A stretch of 64,000 nt of DNA from Serinus canaria (taxonomy: Eukaryota; Chordata; Aves; Passeriformes; Fringillidae). The notes beneath the pieces were generated by a model. It had not been told where the DNA came from. It saw nothing but the letters and a program-made list of their open reading frames with translations, and ran no database searches. Each line of letters starts with the position of its first letter. Within the stretch, counting starts at the first letter, position 1. This document shows, one piece after another, positions 46,052 to 58,552 of this stretch. Location of the stretch: contig NC_066321.1 in NCBI RefSeq assembly GCF_022539315.1, positions 1,793,001 to 1,857,000 on the forward strand, written 5' to 3'. A program made the translations under genes and the position numbers.

Positions 46052-46500
46052 TCTATATTATTATATAATAATATATTAATAAAATAATAAATAAGAGAGA
46101 CCAAAATTATTGAACCTCTAATTAGAACTAAAAATAAAGATTTGGAGTGGCTGGGCAGGAGGAAAAACACACTATATAGAAATTATATATAAATTATGTA
46201 AATAATTAAATTAAAAATAGTATGTGTTGATTATATTTATATTTTATTTATAATAGCTTTATTTTTAATAAATTATATAATATTTATAATAATTATCATT
46301 TATTATCTATAACTATTTCTATTATTATATAAGATAATAATATATAAATAAAATAATCTATATCATATAATAATAGATAAATAAAATGATATATAATATA
46401 AAGAATAATTATTGAACCTCTAATGAGAACTAAAAATACAGATTTGGAGTGTCTGGGCAGGAGGAAAACCACACTATATATAAATTATATGTAAATAATA
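45770..46500. repeat. ~300-bp tandem repeat, three copies
   Basis: TTGAACCTCTAATGAGAAC with AGATTTGGAGTGGCTGGGC recurs at 45811, 46110 and 46412 (periods 299 and 302). The intervening sequence is extremely AT-rich. Confidence 0.95.
45984..46050. repeat. (TTA)n microsatellite
   Basis: About 22 uninterrupted TTA units inside the 300-bp array. Confidence 0.98.
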
Positions 46501-46904
46501 TAAATATATAAAACAAAATATTGTGTGTTGTTCATATTTATATTTCATTTACATTCTTTTTCTTTTCTTATAATTTATAGCATTTCTACAATTTAAAAGC
46601 AAGCCATGAGAATAAAACTAAAATAGAATTTTTCCCCCCCTCCAAAGTGGTTTCCATGACAACCCTCCCAGTTTCTGCTCTGAAATTTGGGGTTTTTTTG
46701 GCAGGTGGATCCTTTTGCTGCACGGAGGGAGGCAGAAGGAAACCTGAGAGGGTTCAGCCCCAGCCCCACATTTGAATTCTCCCCTTTCTGAGAGATGCTG
46801 GCCCCAGGTTTTGGCCAGGGAATAAAGCAGGAGCAAGGCCACGTGTCCTTGGTGCATGGAGGGCTTGGGATTTGGGGAACAGAGACCCCAAAAAGAGCCT
46901 GAAA

Positions 46905-49900
46905 GGGGCCTCAAAAGGGGCTGAAATCAGCCCAAAAAGAGCCTGGAAAGGGCTTAAAAAGAAACTGAAAAGGGCCTGAAAACAGCCTGAAAACAGCCTG
47001 AAAAAGGCATAAAAACAGCCTGAAAAGGACCTTAAAAGGTCCTGAAAGGGGCCTAAAAAGAGCCTAAAGGGAACACAAAAAGAACCCAAAAAGAGCCTAA
47101 AAGGGGCCTTAAAAGGGGCTAAAAACAGCCCAAAAAGAGCCTGGAAAGGGCTTAAAAAGAAACTGAAAAGGGCCTGAAAAAGGAATAAAAAGAGCCTGAA
47201 AAGGACCTTAAAAGGTCCTGAAAAGGGCCTAAAGAGAACCCAAAAAGAACCTAAAAAGAGCCTAAAAAGGACCTTAAAAGGTCCTGAAAAGAGCCTAAAG
47301 AGAACCCAAAAAGAACCTAAAAAGAGCCTAAAAAGAGCCTGAAAAGGGCCTGAAATAAGTCCAAAAAGAGCCTTTAAAAAGCCTGAAAAGGGCCTGGAAA
47401 GAGCCTAAAAAAGCCTGAAAAGAACCAGAAATGTGTCTAGAAAGAGGCTGAAAAGGAACCCCAAAAGAGACTGAAAAGAGACTGAAAAGGTCCCAAAAAG
47501 GTCCCAAAAAGGTCCTGAAAAGGGCCTAAAAAGAGCCTAAAGACAGCCCAAAAAGAACCTAAAAAGAGCCTAAAAAGGGCCTTAAAAGGGCCTAAAACCA
47601 GTCAAAAATGAGCCTGGAAAGAGCCTGAAAAGAGCTTAAAAAGAAACTGAAAAGGGCCTGAAAGGACCCCAAAAAGAGCCTGGAAAGAGGATGAAAAAAA
47701 GCTTTAAAAGAGCCTGAAAAGGGCCTAAAAATGGCCTGAAAGAAGTCCAAAAAGAGCCTTTAAAAAGCCTGAAAAGAGCTTAAAAAGAGCCTGGAGAGAG
47801 CCTGAAAAAGAGCTTAAAAAGAACCAGAAATGAGTCTAGAAAGAGGCTGAAAAGAGCCTAAAAAAGGCATAAGAAGAGCACCAAAAGAGCCTAAAAATAG
47901 TCCAAAAGGAGCCCTAAAATGACTGAAAAGGGCCTGGAAAGAGCCTAAAAAAGCCTGAAAAGAACCAGAAAAGTGTCTGGAAAGAGGCTGAAAAGAGCTT
48001 GAAAAGGAACCCCAAAAGAGACTGAAAAGAGACTGAAAAGGTCCCAAAAAGGGCCCAAAAAGGGCCTGAAAAGGGCCTAAAAAGAGCCTAAAGACAGCCC
48101 AAAAAGAACCTAAAAAGAACCTAAAAAGGGCCTTAAAAGGGCCTAAAACCAGTCCAAAATGAGCCTGGAAAGAGCCTGAAAAGGGCTTAAAAAGAAACTG
48201 AAAAGGGCCTGAAAAAGGAATAAAAAGAGCCTGAAAAGGACCTTAAAAGGTCCTGAAAAGGGCCTAAAAAGAACCCAAAAAGAACCTAAAAAGACCCTAA
48301 AAAGAGCCTGAAAATGGCCTGAAAGAAGTCCAAAAAGAGCCTTTAAAATATTGAAAAGGGCCTGGAAAGAGCCTAAAAAAGCCTGAAAAGAACCAGAAAA
48401 GTGTCTGGAAAGAGGCTGAAAAGAGCTTGAAAAGGAACCCCAAAAGAGCCTGAAAAGAGACTGAAAAGGTCCCAAAAAGGGCCCAAAAAGGGCCTGAAAA
48501 TGGCCTAAAAAGAGCCTAAAGACAGCCCAAAAAGAACCTAAAAAGACCCTAAAAAGGGCCTTAAAAGGGCCTAAAACCAGTCCAAAATGAGCCTGGAAAG
48601 AGCCTGGAAAGAGCTTAAAAAGAAACTTAAAAGGGCCTGAAAGGACCCCAAAAAGAGCCTGGAAAGAGGATGAAAAAAAGCTTTAAAAGAGCCTGAAAAG
48701 GGCCTAAAAATGGCCTGAAAGAAGTCCAAAAAGAGCCTTTAAAAAGCCTGAAAAGAGCTTAAAAAGAGCCTGGAAAGAGCCTGGAAAAGAGCTTAAAAAG
48801 AACCAGAAATGAGTCTAGAAAGAGGCTGAAAAGAGCCTAAAAAAGGCATAAGAAGAGCACCAAAAGAGCCTAAAAATAGTCCAAAAGGAGCCCTAAAATG
48901 ACTGAAAAGGGCCTGGAAAGAGCCTAAAAAAGCCTGAAAAGAACCAGAAATGTGTCTGGAAAGAGGCTGAAAAGAGCTTGAAAAGGAACCCCAAAAGAGC
49001 CTGAAAAGAGCCTTAAAAGGTCCCAAAAAGGTCCCAAAAAGGTCCTGAAAAGGGCCTAAAAAGAGCCTAAAGACAGCCCAAAAAGAACCTAAAAAGAGCC
49101 TAAAAAGGGCCTTAAAAGGGCCTAAAACCAGTCCAAAATGAGCCTGGAAAGAGCCTGGAAAGAGCTTAAAAAGAAACTTAAAAGGGCCTGAAAGGACCCC
49201 AAAAAGAGCCTGGAAAGAGGATGAAAAAAAGCTTTAAAAGAGCCTGAAAAGGGCCTAAAAATGGCCTGAAAGAAGTCCAAAAAGAGCCTTTAAAAAGCCT
49301 GAAAAGAGCTTAAAAAGAGCCTGGAAAGAGCCTGGAAAAGAGCTTAAAAAGAACCAGAAATGAGTCTAGAAAGAGGCTGAAAAGAGCCTAAAAAAGGCAT
49401 AAGAAGAGCACCAAAAGAGCCTAAAAAGAGCCTAAAAAGAGACAGAAAAGGCCTAAAAAGGGCCTGAAAAGGGCTTAAAAAGGGCTTAAAAAGGGCCTAA
49501 AAGGAGTCTGGAAAGAGCCTGAAAGGAGCCCAGAAAGGCTGAAAAGAGCTTGGAAAGAGCCTGGAAAGAGCCTAAAATGGGCCTAAAAATGGCCTAAAAA
49601 AGGCCTGAAAAGGGCATAGAAAGAGCCTGAAAAGACCTTAAAAAGAACCTGAAAAAGGTCTAAAAAGGGAGTGAAAAGAGCCTGAGAAGGGCATAAAAAG
49701 AGCCTGAAAAGAGCCCAGAAAGAGGCAGAAAAGAGGCAGAAAAGAATCTAAGAAGAGCCTGGAAAGAGCCTAAAAAGGGGCTGAGAAGGGCATAAAAAGA
49801 GCCTAGAAAGAGGCAGAAAAGAGGCAGAAAAGAGGCAGAAAAGAGGCAGAAAAGAGGCAGAAAAGAGGCAGAAAAGAGGCAGAAAACAGGCAGAAAACAG

Positions 49901-50110
49901 GCAGAAAAGAGGCAGAAAAGAGGCAGAAAAGAGGCAGAAAAGAGGCAGAAAAGAGGCAGAAAAGAATCTAAGAAGATCCCAAAAAGAGCCTAAAAAGGGG
50001 CTGAGAAGGGCATAAAAAGAACCTGGAAAAAGTCTAAAAAGGGAGTGAAAAAGGCCTGAATAGGGCCCAAAAAGAGCTCAAAACCAGCCCAAAAAGAACC
50101 AAAAACCAGC
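46905..50110. repeat. 3.2-kb minisatellite of 10-11-bp units with higher-order repeats
   Basis: The base unit is AAAAGAGCCTG or AAAAGGGCCTA. Distinctive variants recur at fixed offsets: AAAAAGAGCCTGGAAAGAGG at 47671, 48650 and 49201, and GAACCAGAAATGAGTCTAG at 47821, 48800 and 49351. These give spacings of 979 and 551 bp and demonstrate block duplication. At the right end (49811-49970) a pure GAGGCAGAAAA subarray appears. Confidence 0.97.
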
Positions 50111-50794
50111 CCAGAATAACCCTGCAAGGATTTCTGACGACAACCACAACAACAAAAGATCAAAAATTGGAATAATCAATCCTCACCTGGGAATGAGGCA
50201 CAGAAACGAAGGGAATGAGGAGAGGGAGAGGTGGGGAGCCTCGAGGAGGAGGGGGATGGAGCTGCTCTGGGATCAGGCTCCCAGATGGACCCCAAGATGC
50301 CTGGAATGGTGTTTAGGCTCCATTTCAGCAGCACTCTGCATATTTATGGAAGCTTTTTCCTTTTTTTCCATCCATCAGAATATCCTTTCATCCACCACTG
50401 ATACCCTTCTCCAAACAGATACTCCTCACCTTTTTTATTTATCTTTTTTTAACAGTAAAACACCAAAAAAAGCCCCAAGCCCACAGAAATGCAGGCACTT
50501 TTACTATCTCCAAAATCATCTGGATTGAGGGCAGAGAGATTCACAGGATGATGGCAGCCAGGGCTGGGGGTCACAGGGGGAGCTCTGGAATTCCTGGCCC
50601 CAGGACAGCACATTCCAGAGCAGCTGCAGGAGCTGAGGGGCAATGACAGCCCTGGAATGGCTGCTGACAGATGGGAATTGTGCTGCTGCCCCTGCCAGCT
50701 CCCTGCTGCCAGCAGGAATTCCCCTGAGTGAGGGATTTGGGAATTCAGGTGTCCCTGCAAGCAGCAGCAGCTGCACTCTGCTCCTCTGAGATCC
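50111..50794. other. Non-coding stretch
   Basis: Nothing recognised. Confidence 0.45.
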
Positions 50795-51560
50795 CAAACT
50801 GGGATGGGCAAATCCCGATCCCAAACTGGGATGGGCAAAGCCAGATCCCAAACCGGGATGGGCAAACCCAGATCCCAAACTGGGATGGGCAAATCCTGAT
50901 CCCAAACTGGGATGGGCAAAGCCAGATCCCAAACTGGGATGGGCAAAGCCAGATCCCAAACTGGGATGGGCAAAGCCAGATCCCAAACTGGGATGGGCAA
51001 AGCCAGATCCCAAACTGGGATGGGCAAAGCCAGATCCCAAACTGGGATGGGCAAAGCCAGATCCCAAACTGGGATGGGCAAAGCCAGATCCCAAACCGGG
51101 ATGGGCAAAGCCAGACCCCAAACTGGGATGGGCAAAGCCAGATCCCAAACTGGGATGGGCAAAGCCAGATCCCAAACTGGGATGGGCAAATCCCGATCCC
51201 AAACTGGGATGGGCAAAGCCAGTTCCCAAACTGGGATGGGCAAAGCCAGATCCCAAACTGGGATGGGCAAAGCCAGATCCCAAACTGGGATGGGCAAAGC
51301 CAGATCCCAAACTGGGATGGGCAAACCCAGATCCCAAACTGGGATGGGCAAATCCTGATCCCAAACTGGGATGGGCAAAGCCAGACCCCAAACTGGGATG
51401 GGCAAACCCAGATCCCAGACTGGGATGGGCAAAGCCAGATCCCAAACTGGGATGGGCAAAGCCAGATCCCAAACTGGGATGGGCAAACCCAGGTCCCAAA
51501 CTGGGATGGGCAAAGCCAGATCCCAAACTGGGATGGGCAAAGCCAGATCCCAGTCCCAGC
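50795..51560. repeat. 27-bp minisatellite with palindromic core
   Basis: About 28 units of GATCCCAAACTGGGATGGGC plus AAAGCCA, with a few alternative tails (AACCCA, AATCCC). Each unit contains the 6-bp inverted repeat ATCCCA-AAC-TGGGAT. The 27-bp period equals nine codons without stops on both strands, producing long overlapping open frames that are not genes. Confidence 0.98.
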
Positions 51561-52469
51561 TGGGCCCTCCATCCTCTCCCCTTCCCAAAGTTCTTCCCTC
51601 CCAGTTTCAGGTCCCACAGCAGCTCCCACCCTGGGATTCCAGGATGAATCCCTGGCCATTTCCATTCCCCACACTGGCTTTAAGGAACATTTCCCCAAAT
51701 CAAGTTTCCTCACGTGTTTTTCCTTTCCTCTCCCCGAGAATTCCCAAATTTCCCTGGCATTGGCTCTTCCAGAGCCTCCTCCCCAGGCTGTGCAGGGACA
51801 GCTCATTCCTTGCTCCTTCTCTCCTAATTCCTGCACTTTCCCAATCCTCCTTTTTCAGCAGGATTTCCCTTCTTTTCACACTTATTTTAGATTTTTTTTT
51901 CTTAGGTCTAACTTGAGCTGAACAAAACTAATCTTCCCATTTCCCAGTAAAAAAAAATCTCTATTTCAATTCTCCTCTGAAGCCCACAGATTTTCAAGTT
52001 TAATTTACAGACAGAGGCTGAGGCCAATTCTTGATGCAAAAAAGTGCATCCAATATTTTTCTGTGGATTTTTTAAAGTTCCCTGTCTGGCCTGAAAGAAA
52101 TTTAATATAAAGAGGTATTAAGGAAATGGATTAAGAATAAAGGATAAGGAAAATGGATAAGGAAATGGAGCATTTGAATTAAAAATATAAAGCCCATGAA
52201 ATGAAATTACAAAGGTCACTGATGGTGACATTTTGGCTGAACACAAAACTTTTCAGGAATGTTCACAGGGGGGATCCCAGGAGCTTTTGGAAATTGAAAT
52301 AAAACTGAAACAGAGCTGCTGGAGGCAGAGAAACCTAACGGCCTGACAAGTTAGAATAGGAATTATAGTGGAAAATCCCTGGATAATTTGCTTAAAATTT
52401 GAGGAATATTAGTAAATATTAATAAATTAATTAATAAATATTAATAAATTAAGGGTAATTCAACATTTT
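51561..52469. other. Non-coding stretch
   Basis: Nothing recognised apart from AT-rich TTAATAAAT runs near 52410-52455. Confidence 0.45.
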
Positions 52470-52572
52470 GGAGCAACCTGGGGTTGTGGGAGGTGTCCAT
52501 GCCCTGGAGGGAGGGGACTAAATTGGGTTTTAAGGTCCCTCCAACCCAAACCACTCTGGGATTGTGTGTTCC
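52470..52572 (+). mobile_element. CR1 LINE 3' terminus (sense)
   Basis: GAGCAACCTGGGGTTGTGGG, GGTTTTAAGGTCCCTCCAAC and CCAAACCACTCTGGGATTGTG. Confidence 0.7.
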
Positions 52573-52782
52573 ATGACATTTTTGATATTTTGAAAGGTTT
52601 CCATTTGAGAGTTGCACATTCCAGCTGCAGTGATTTAGAGCCTTCAGTCATCAGGATGAACAGTGCAGAAAAGGGGAATTGCTGCCTGCCAGGAGCCAGG
52701 CTGGGAAATCCTGACAGGCTGGGTGGAATTTATGGCTGCAGCAGCACGGGGGGAAATCCTGCACCCAGAGAGGAGCAAAAAC

Positions 52783-52951
52783 TCCAGAAGGAATAAATCA
52801 ATAAATCAATAAATCAATAAATCAACCCTGAGCAGGGTGTCTGTCACTGAGCTGAGCCCTCAAATCCTGCACACAGAAAGGAGCAAACTCCAGAAGGAAT
52901 AAATAAATAGATAAATCCTGAGCTGAGCCCTCAAATCCTGCACACAGAAAT

Positions 52952-52986
<35 letters not shown>

Positions 52987-54181
52987 TTCCAGAAGGAATA
53001 AATAAATAAATAGATAAATCCTGAGGTGGGTGTCTGTCACTGAGCTGAGCCATCAAATCTTGCACCCAGAAAAGAGCCAGATCCAGAAGGAATAAATAAA
53101 TAAATAAATCTTTAGCTGAGCCATCAACTCCTGCACACAGAAAGGAACAAATTCCAGAAGGAATAAATAAGTAAATAAATAAATAAATAAATAAATAAAT
53201 CCTGAGCTGAGCCATCAAATCCTGCACACAGAAAGGAGCAAACTCCAGAAGGAATAAATCAATCCTGAGCTGGGTATCTGCCACTGAGCTGAGCCCACAA
53301 AAATCCTTCCCCAGAAAGGAGCAAACTCCAGAAAGGAATAAATAAATAAATCAACCCTGAGCAGGGTTCCAGAAAGGAATGAATGAACAAATAAATAAAT
53401 AAGTAAGTAAGTAAATAAATAAATAAATAAATAGATAAATCCTGAGGTGGGTGGCTGTCACTGAGCTGAGCCATCAAATCCTGCACCCAGAAAGGAGCCA
53501 GCTCCAGAAAGGAATAAATAAATAAATAGATAGATAAATCCTGAGCTGAGCCATCAAATCCTGCACACAGAAAGGAACAAATTCCAGAAGGAATAAATCA
53601 ATAAATAAATAAAACAATCCTGAGCAGGGTGTCTCTGTCACTCAGCTGAGCTTCAAAAATCCTTCCCCAGAAAGGAGCCAGTTCCAGAAGGAATAAATAA
53701 ATAAATCAACCCTGAGCTGGGTGTCTGTCACTGAGCTGAGCCTTCAAATCCTGCACACAGAAAGGAGCAAACTCCAGAAGGAATAAATAAATCAATAAAT
53801 AAATCATGAGCTGAGCCATCAAATCCTGCATCCAGAAAGGAGCAAACTCCAGAGGAATAAATAAATAAATCAACTCTGAGCAGGGTGTCTGTCACTGAGC
53901 TCAGCCCTGGGAATTCCTGCATCCAGAAAGGAGCCAGCTCCAGAAAGGAATAAATAAATAAATAGATAGATAGATAAATCCTGAGCTGAGCCCTCAAATC
54001 CTGCACACAGAAATTTATTTATTATTTATTCCAGAAGGAATAAATAAATAAATCAACCTTGAGCAGGGTGTCTGTCACTGAGCTGAGCCCTCAAATCCTG
54101 CACACAGAAAGGAGCAAAAACTCCAGAAGGAATAAATAAATAAATCAACCCTGAGCAGGGTTCCAGAAAGGAATGAATGAA

Positions 54182-54228
<47 letters not shown>

Positions 54229-54350
54229 ATCCTGAACTGAGCCATCAACTCCTGCACCCAGAAAGGAGCAAACTCCAGAAGGAATAAATCAATCCTGAGC
54301 TGGGTGTCTGTCACTGAGCTGAGCCCTGGGAATTCCTGCACCCAGACAAA
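52783..54350. repeat. Compound tandem array with (AAAT)n and inverted (TTTA)n blocks
   Basis: Roughly 20 units of irregular length built from CTGAGCTGAGCCATCAAATC, CTGCACACAGAAAGGAGC, AACTCCAGAAGGAATAAAT and a variable (AAAT)n run. At 52949-52990 and 54013-54030 the run is (TTTA)n and is followed by TTCCAGAAGGAATAAATAAA, giving inverted repeats able to fold into hairpins. Confidence 0.96.
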
Positions 54351-55214
54351 GATTGCAACTCCCCTCACAAAACTCAAAAGTCCCCAACAACTCACACTGA
54401 AATTGGGACAAATTACCCCAAAAGAACTTTCTGAGGTGAACTTTAAAGCCTTAAAGAATTTCCCTTTTAAATATTAAAAAAAAAAAGAATATTCAATATA
54501 TTTTTTCTTTTGTTTTCCCCCTCTCTCCCCCCAACCTGCAGCTGCTTTTTCTGCCTCTCCTCGATGCCAACAGCAGAATAAATCAGATTTCTTCTTATTT
54601 TCATTACAACACCACAAAACTACAATTAAAATTCTTTCAGCCATGATTTCAGCAATCAGAAATTTTTAAAAAAGCAAATAAAATTAATATTCCTTCAAGC
54701 TTCTTATGTATCCCTGGGCACTGAGGGTCTCTAAGAGGATAAATTATCCTCAAAAAGGGAGGGTAAATATTCCCCCAAATAATCCTGGAATGCAGCAGAG
54801 AAGATGGAATTTAAATTATGCTGGAGTCAGGGCAGAATTTAATTTAAATTAAGATTTCACTGAGCAACATTTGTCACCAGAAACGTTCCCCACCAGAAAA
54901 TATTTGAATATTTTTTTATTAAAAGTGCCATCTCTGGAGAAGATTTAAAGCAGTTACACAGCAATAAGAAAACATCCAAACACTGAATAATGAAGAATTT
55001 ATCTGGAGTTAAGTTTTAAAAATAAACCTTCTATAGGCTGGCCAGTGCAAAGGAAATAAAAATCATCTTACACACATCTATATATCATAAAAAATACATT
55101 TAACTGCACAAAAGGGTGGATTTGCCATTACTTCTGAATTATTTTCAGGTTCAAAGATTTATGGATTTACAGAAACAGCATTCCCAAAGTTTTGGGGTGG
55201 ATTTAGGCAATGAA
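54351..55214. other. Non-coding stretch
   Basis: AT-rich; nothing recognised. Confidence 0.45.
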
Positions 55215-55475
55215 AAATTGAATATATTTAAATTACTACATCTGTGAATCCAAACTGAGATAAAGGCGTGACTGAAAATTGGGTTTATCAAAAGAAAAAT
55301 GAATATATTTAAATTACAACATCTGTGAACCTGAACTGAGACAAAGACATCACTGAAAATTGGGTTTATCAAATGAAAAGATGAATATATTTAAACTACA
55401 ACATCTGTAATTTAAATTACAACATCTGAACCCAAACTGAGACAAGGACACCACCGAAAATTGGTTTTATCAAAT
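55215..55475. repeat. 81-82-bp tandem repeat
   Basis: GAATATATTTAAATTAC with CATCTGTGAAC and GAAAATTGGGTTTATCAAA begins at 55220, 55301 and 55383, followed by a rearranged fourth unit. Confidence 0.93.
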
Positions 55476-56504
55476 CAAATAATACTTTTTTAAGTTCTTC
55501 AGACAGAGATCTGAAAATTCTGATACCTGAAAATATTTCATATAAAACCTCTGCCATAAATTAAGGTCGGATTTCTGCACAGCCATTAATCCTGCTAAAA
55601 ATACAGTGAATTTTAAGACTCTTTTCTCAGCAGGTTTTTCCTACAAAATCAGCATTTACCATCAAATCCAAGCAGGGTTTTCCATAAAAAGAGATGAAGC
55701 AAAGGGAAAAACCGGAATTCCCTCTTAAATTCCATATTTCATCCAGCAGGTGCCTCTTTGTGCTTGGCATTAAGAGCATTTGCATATTGAATTCCCCATT
55801 AAAAATAATCCCAGGATTGGCAAAACCAAAGGGATTGGTGCATCCAAACCATCACAACTCACCATCAACATCCCCCACTCTTGGCATTCTAAAATTCTGA
55901 TTTTAAAACATAAAATCCAAGATCAAATCCCTTCCCGTGCCCAGGTGGCACCCTTGAACCTTCAGGTGATTTTTGGGGTTTATCCCAAACCATCCTTTCC
56001 CAAAAGCAGAGGCATTTCATGAGGATTAAAATCTTCATTTCAGAATTTCTTCACTTTCCAGTCAGGGGGGAAAAATAAATCATTCATCCAAGGAAAAAAA
56101 AAAAAAAACCCACAGATTTTCCCTCCTGAAATGTCATTTTTCATTGCTGCAGCAGTTCTTTAGGGGCTCCCTGCCATTCCCAAAAGCTCTGGAATGGCAT
56201 TTCCACTATAAAAATTAATGCAAATTGAGATTATTGCAGATTATTGGCAGCAACTCCTACCAGAGCACAGAGCTCCTGGAGGCCTCGTTGGGATTGCAAG
56301 AATTATTCCCAGAAATTGAATTTAGGAGCAATTTGTGCAGGAAAAATCCAATGACCCAAACTGTGGGAGCCAACTTCCACCTGACTAAGGAATTCCCTGC
56401 GGAGCAGAGAGAAACCTGGAATGGTTTGTCCACCAGAAAAAAAAATTATTTCACCTGGAAAGATCCTTCATGGAGCAGAAGGATGAAGGGAATTATGGAA
56501 CCAT
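55476..56504. other. Non-coding stretch
   Basis: A-run at 56094-56108; nothing else recognised. Confidence 0.45.
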
Positions 56505-57200
56505 CAGGGAATCCTGGAATGGTTTGGGTTGGGAAGGACCTCAAAGCCCACCCAGATCACCCAGGGACACTTCCCACTGTCCCCCTGCTGCCTCAGGTTC
56601 AGCTTTTCTGTGTTCCAGGCTCTGTGCAGCTCTGAGCTTCCCATCCAGCGCTGCTGAGCTCTGTGCCCAGAGCAGGGAGACAAAACAATTCCTGCTCCAG
56701 CTGGGCACCAAGGACAAATGAGCCAAATCCCAGGCCAGGAGCACAAACCCCGTGGGCTGGAGAGAGAAAAACAAGCAGGGTGGGAGTGCCTGGGCTAAAG
56801 CTGGGCTGGGACAATGAACTGCAAGGTGGGAATGGAGCAGAGCTGATCCCAGGGAGAGACCCCGGGAGCGCTGGTGCATTTTGGGGCCATTTTGGGTCAT
56901 CTTGGGGGCAGCCCTGGCTGGGCTCTGGTGCTGCCCCAGGTGGATCCATGGAGGAGATCCTTGAATCAATCCCTGCTTTATTCTGGGACTCTGCCCAGCC
57001 CCTGCTCCGGGGCAGCCTGAACAAGGCTGCTCCAAGCCCCATCCAACCTCACATTGGACACTGCCAGGGATCCAGGGCACAGCTGCTCTTGGAATTCCAG
57101 CCCAGCCCCTCCCCACCTTCCCAGCCAGGAATTCCTTCCCAATATCCCACTCCAATCTCCCCTTTCCCCGTGGAAGCCATTCCCTGTGTCCTGTCCCTCC
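56505..57200 (-). mobile_element. CR1 LINE 3' end (antisense) interrupted by the 420-bp repeat
   Basis: Left part: CTGGAATGGTTTGGGTTGGG and AAGGACCTCAAAGCCCACCC. Right part from about 57025: CTGCTCCAAGCCCCATCC, ACACTGCCAGGGATCCAGGG and CCCAATATCCC. The 420-bp unit lies between them. Confidence 0.7.
56592..57024 (+). repeat. 420-bp dispersed repeat, copy 3
   Basis: Nearly identical to 16242-16661, with small insertions (CAGG after ACAAG; CAGCCCCTGCTCC near the right end, shared with copy 2). Copies 2 and 3 are therefore closer to each other than to copy 1 at that site. Confidence 0.85.
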
Positions 57201-58552
57201 ATCCCTTGTCCTCTCCTGGAGCCCCTTCAGGCCCTGCCAGGGGCTCTGAGATCTCCCTGGATCCTTCCCTTCTCCAGGGGAACATTCCCAGCTCTCCCAG
57301 CCTGGCTCCAGAGCAGAATTCCAGCCCTCTTGGATGGCACAGAACCCAGATATGGAAAGAGAGAATCCAGATCTTGAGGGATGAGAGATCCATGGGAATC
57401 CAGATCCTGGAAAACCTTGACTCAGACATCCAGAACTGTTCTCCTTCACCAAGGTAAAATCTTTTCCATCCAAATTTTGTCGCTGCACAATCGCCCGTCC
57501 AGGAGCCACAGACTGAATTCAGACACCTTTCTGCATTCTAAGAACATTGTGGAGGAAATCTGGGAATGTCAACAAGCTTGGAAATACTTCAAAGTATTTT
57601 TTACAACTGAATACAATTAGTGACACAAACCAGCAAATAATTAAGGCAATGTTGGTGTGAAGGAAGCCAAATTTGAGCTACTCGAATTCTTCAGGGAACA
57701 GCTCCAAATCTCTTTTTTGAGGCAGTTTAAGTGATCCATCCTGCCTGAAAACATCCATCAGGCAATAAAAATCCTGGAAAAAAACCTGTGCAAACCAAGA
57801 GAGAACACAGCAGAATTCCCTTCTTATTTATTCCAAGAGCCCACCTGGAATTTTTAGGACAATGAAGCTCCTTAACCATAGCTGTGATTTGGAAGTGGTA
57901 ATATCCCAATAACACAAAAATCATATTTTTGTGATATTCTGAGGGGACACTCAATTGCAAGGAAACAATCCCTTTGCTTGGCAAGATCAGGAATTCTGCT
58001 CTGGGTGCTCCAACAGCATTTTTAGGAATTCTACATTTCCAACAGCTTCAAAACAGGAGGAGGGTGAGGCATTTTATAGAAAGAAAAGAATTATTTTTGT
58101 ATAACTGCCAGCAGAAATAAGAGCTCTGATCAAGCAGGAAAAAACCCAACCTCATGTTTGTTCCCTATGAAAACCAGAGGTGCTCTCTATGGAACCAAGA
58201 CAAGCTCAAACACACCCTGGTAAGAAACTCTGAGCTGTTTATGCACATTAAAGGTTTAAATCCAGTTCCCACCTTTCCACATCACCCACCCAGAGCTCCT
58301 TTTGGTTGTGATTGTCACAGCTCTGTCCCAGAATCCAAAAAAAATGTTCATTTTCCTCAGAAAACGGGGGATTAAACTTGAGTCCTCCTCACTGGGGGGT
58401 TTCTGTGGGGTACTGACGGGGAGGATTCCCACTAAACACCCAGGGAGAGCCGGATGCGCCTTCCCATCAATTTGCCGGGATCAGGGAACATCAGCCACTT
58501 CTCCTTGGAGACCCTGCAGGCTCCCGGCCCGGGGGCTGTCCCAGCAGCTCCG
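57201..58552. other. LYPD6B 3' flank and presumed 3' UTR
   Basis: Region downstream of the LYPD6B stop on the minus strand. Probably partly 3' UTR down to about 57.8 kb. No other gene recognised. Confidence 0.4.
57827..57832 (-). promoter_or_regulatory. LYPD6B: Candidate LYPD6B polyadenylation signal AATAAA
   Basis: AATAAA on the minus strand about 720 nt after the LYPD6B stop. It is the first canonical hexamer I noticed downstream. Whether it is used cannot be told; the 3' UTR may be longer. Confidence 0.3.

Noticed and set aside
50795..51560. CRISPR-like regular repeats
   Set aside because: Units are contiguous with no unique spacers, in a vertebrate genome; these are minisatellites. The same applies to the 32-bp and 33-bp arrays.
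50449..51921. Open frames of 336-397 codons on both strands (GKARSQTGM-, GSGFAHPSL-, IWLCPSQFG-type repeats)
   Set aside because: All are translations of the 27-bp minisatellite, open in several frames on both strands because the period is a multiple of three. No start context, domain or splice structure.
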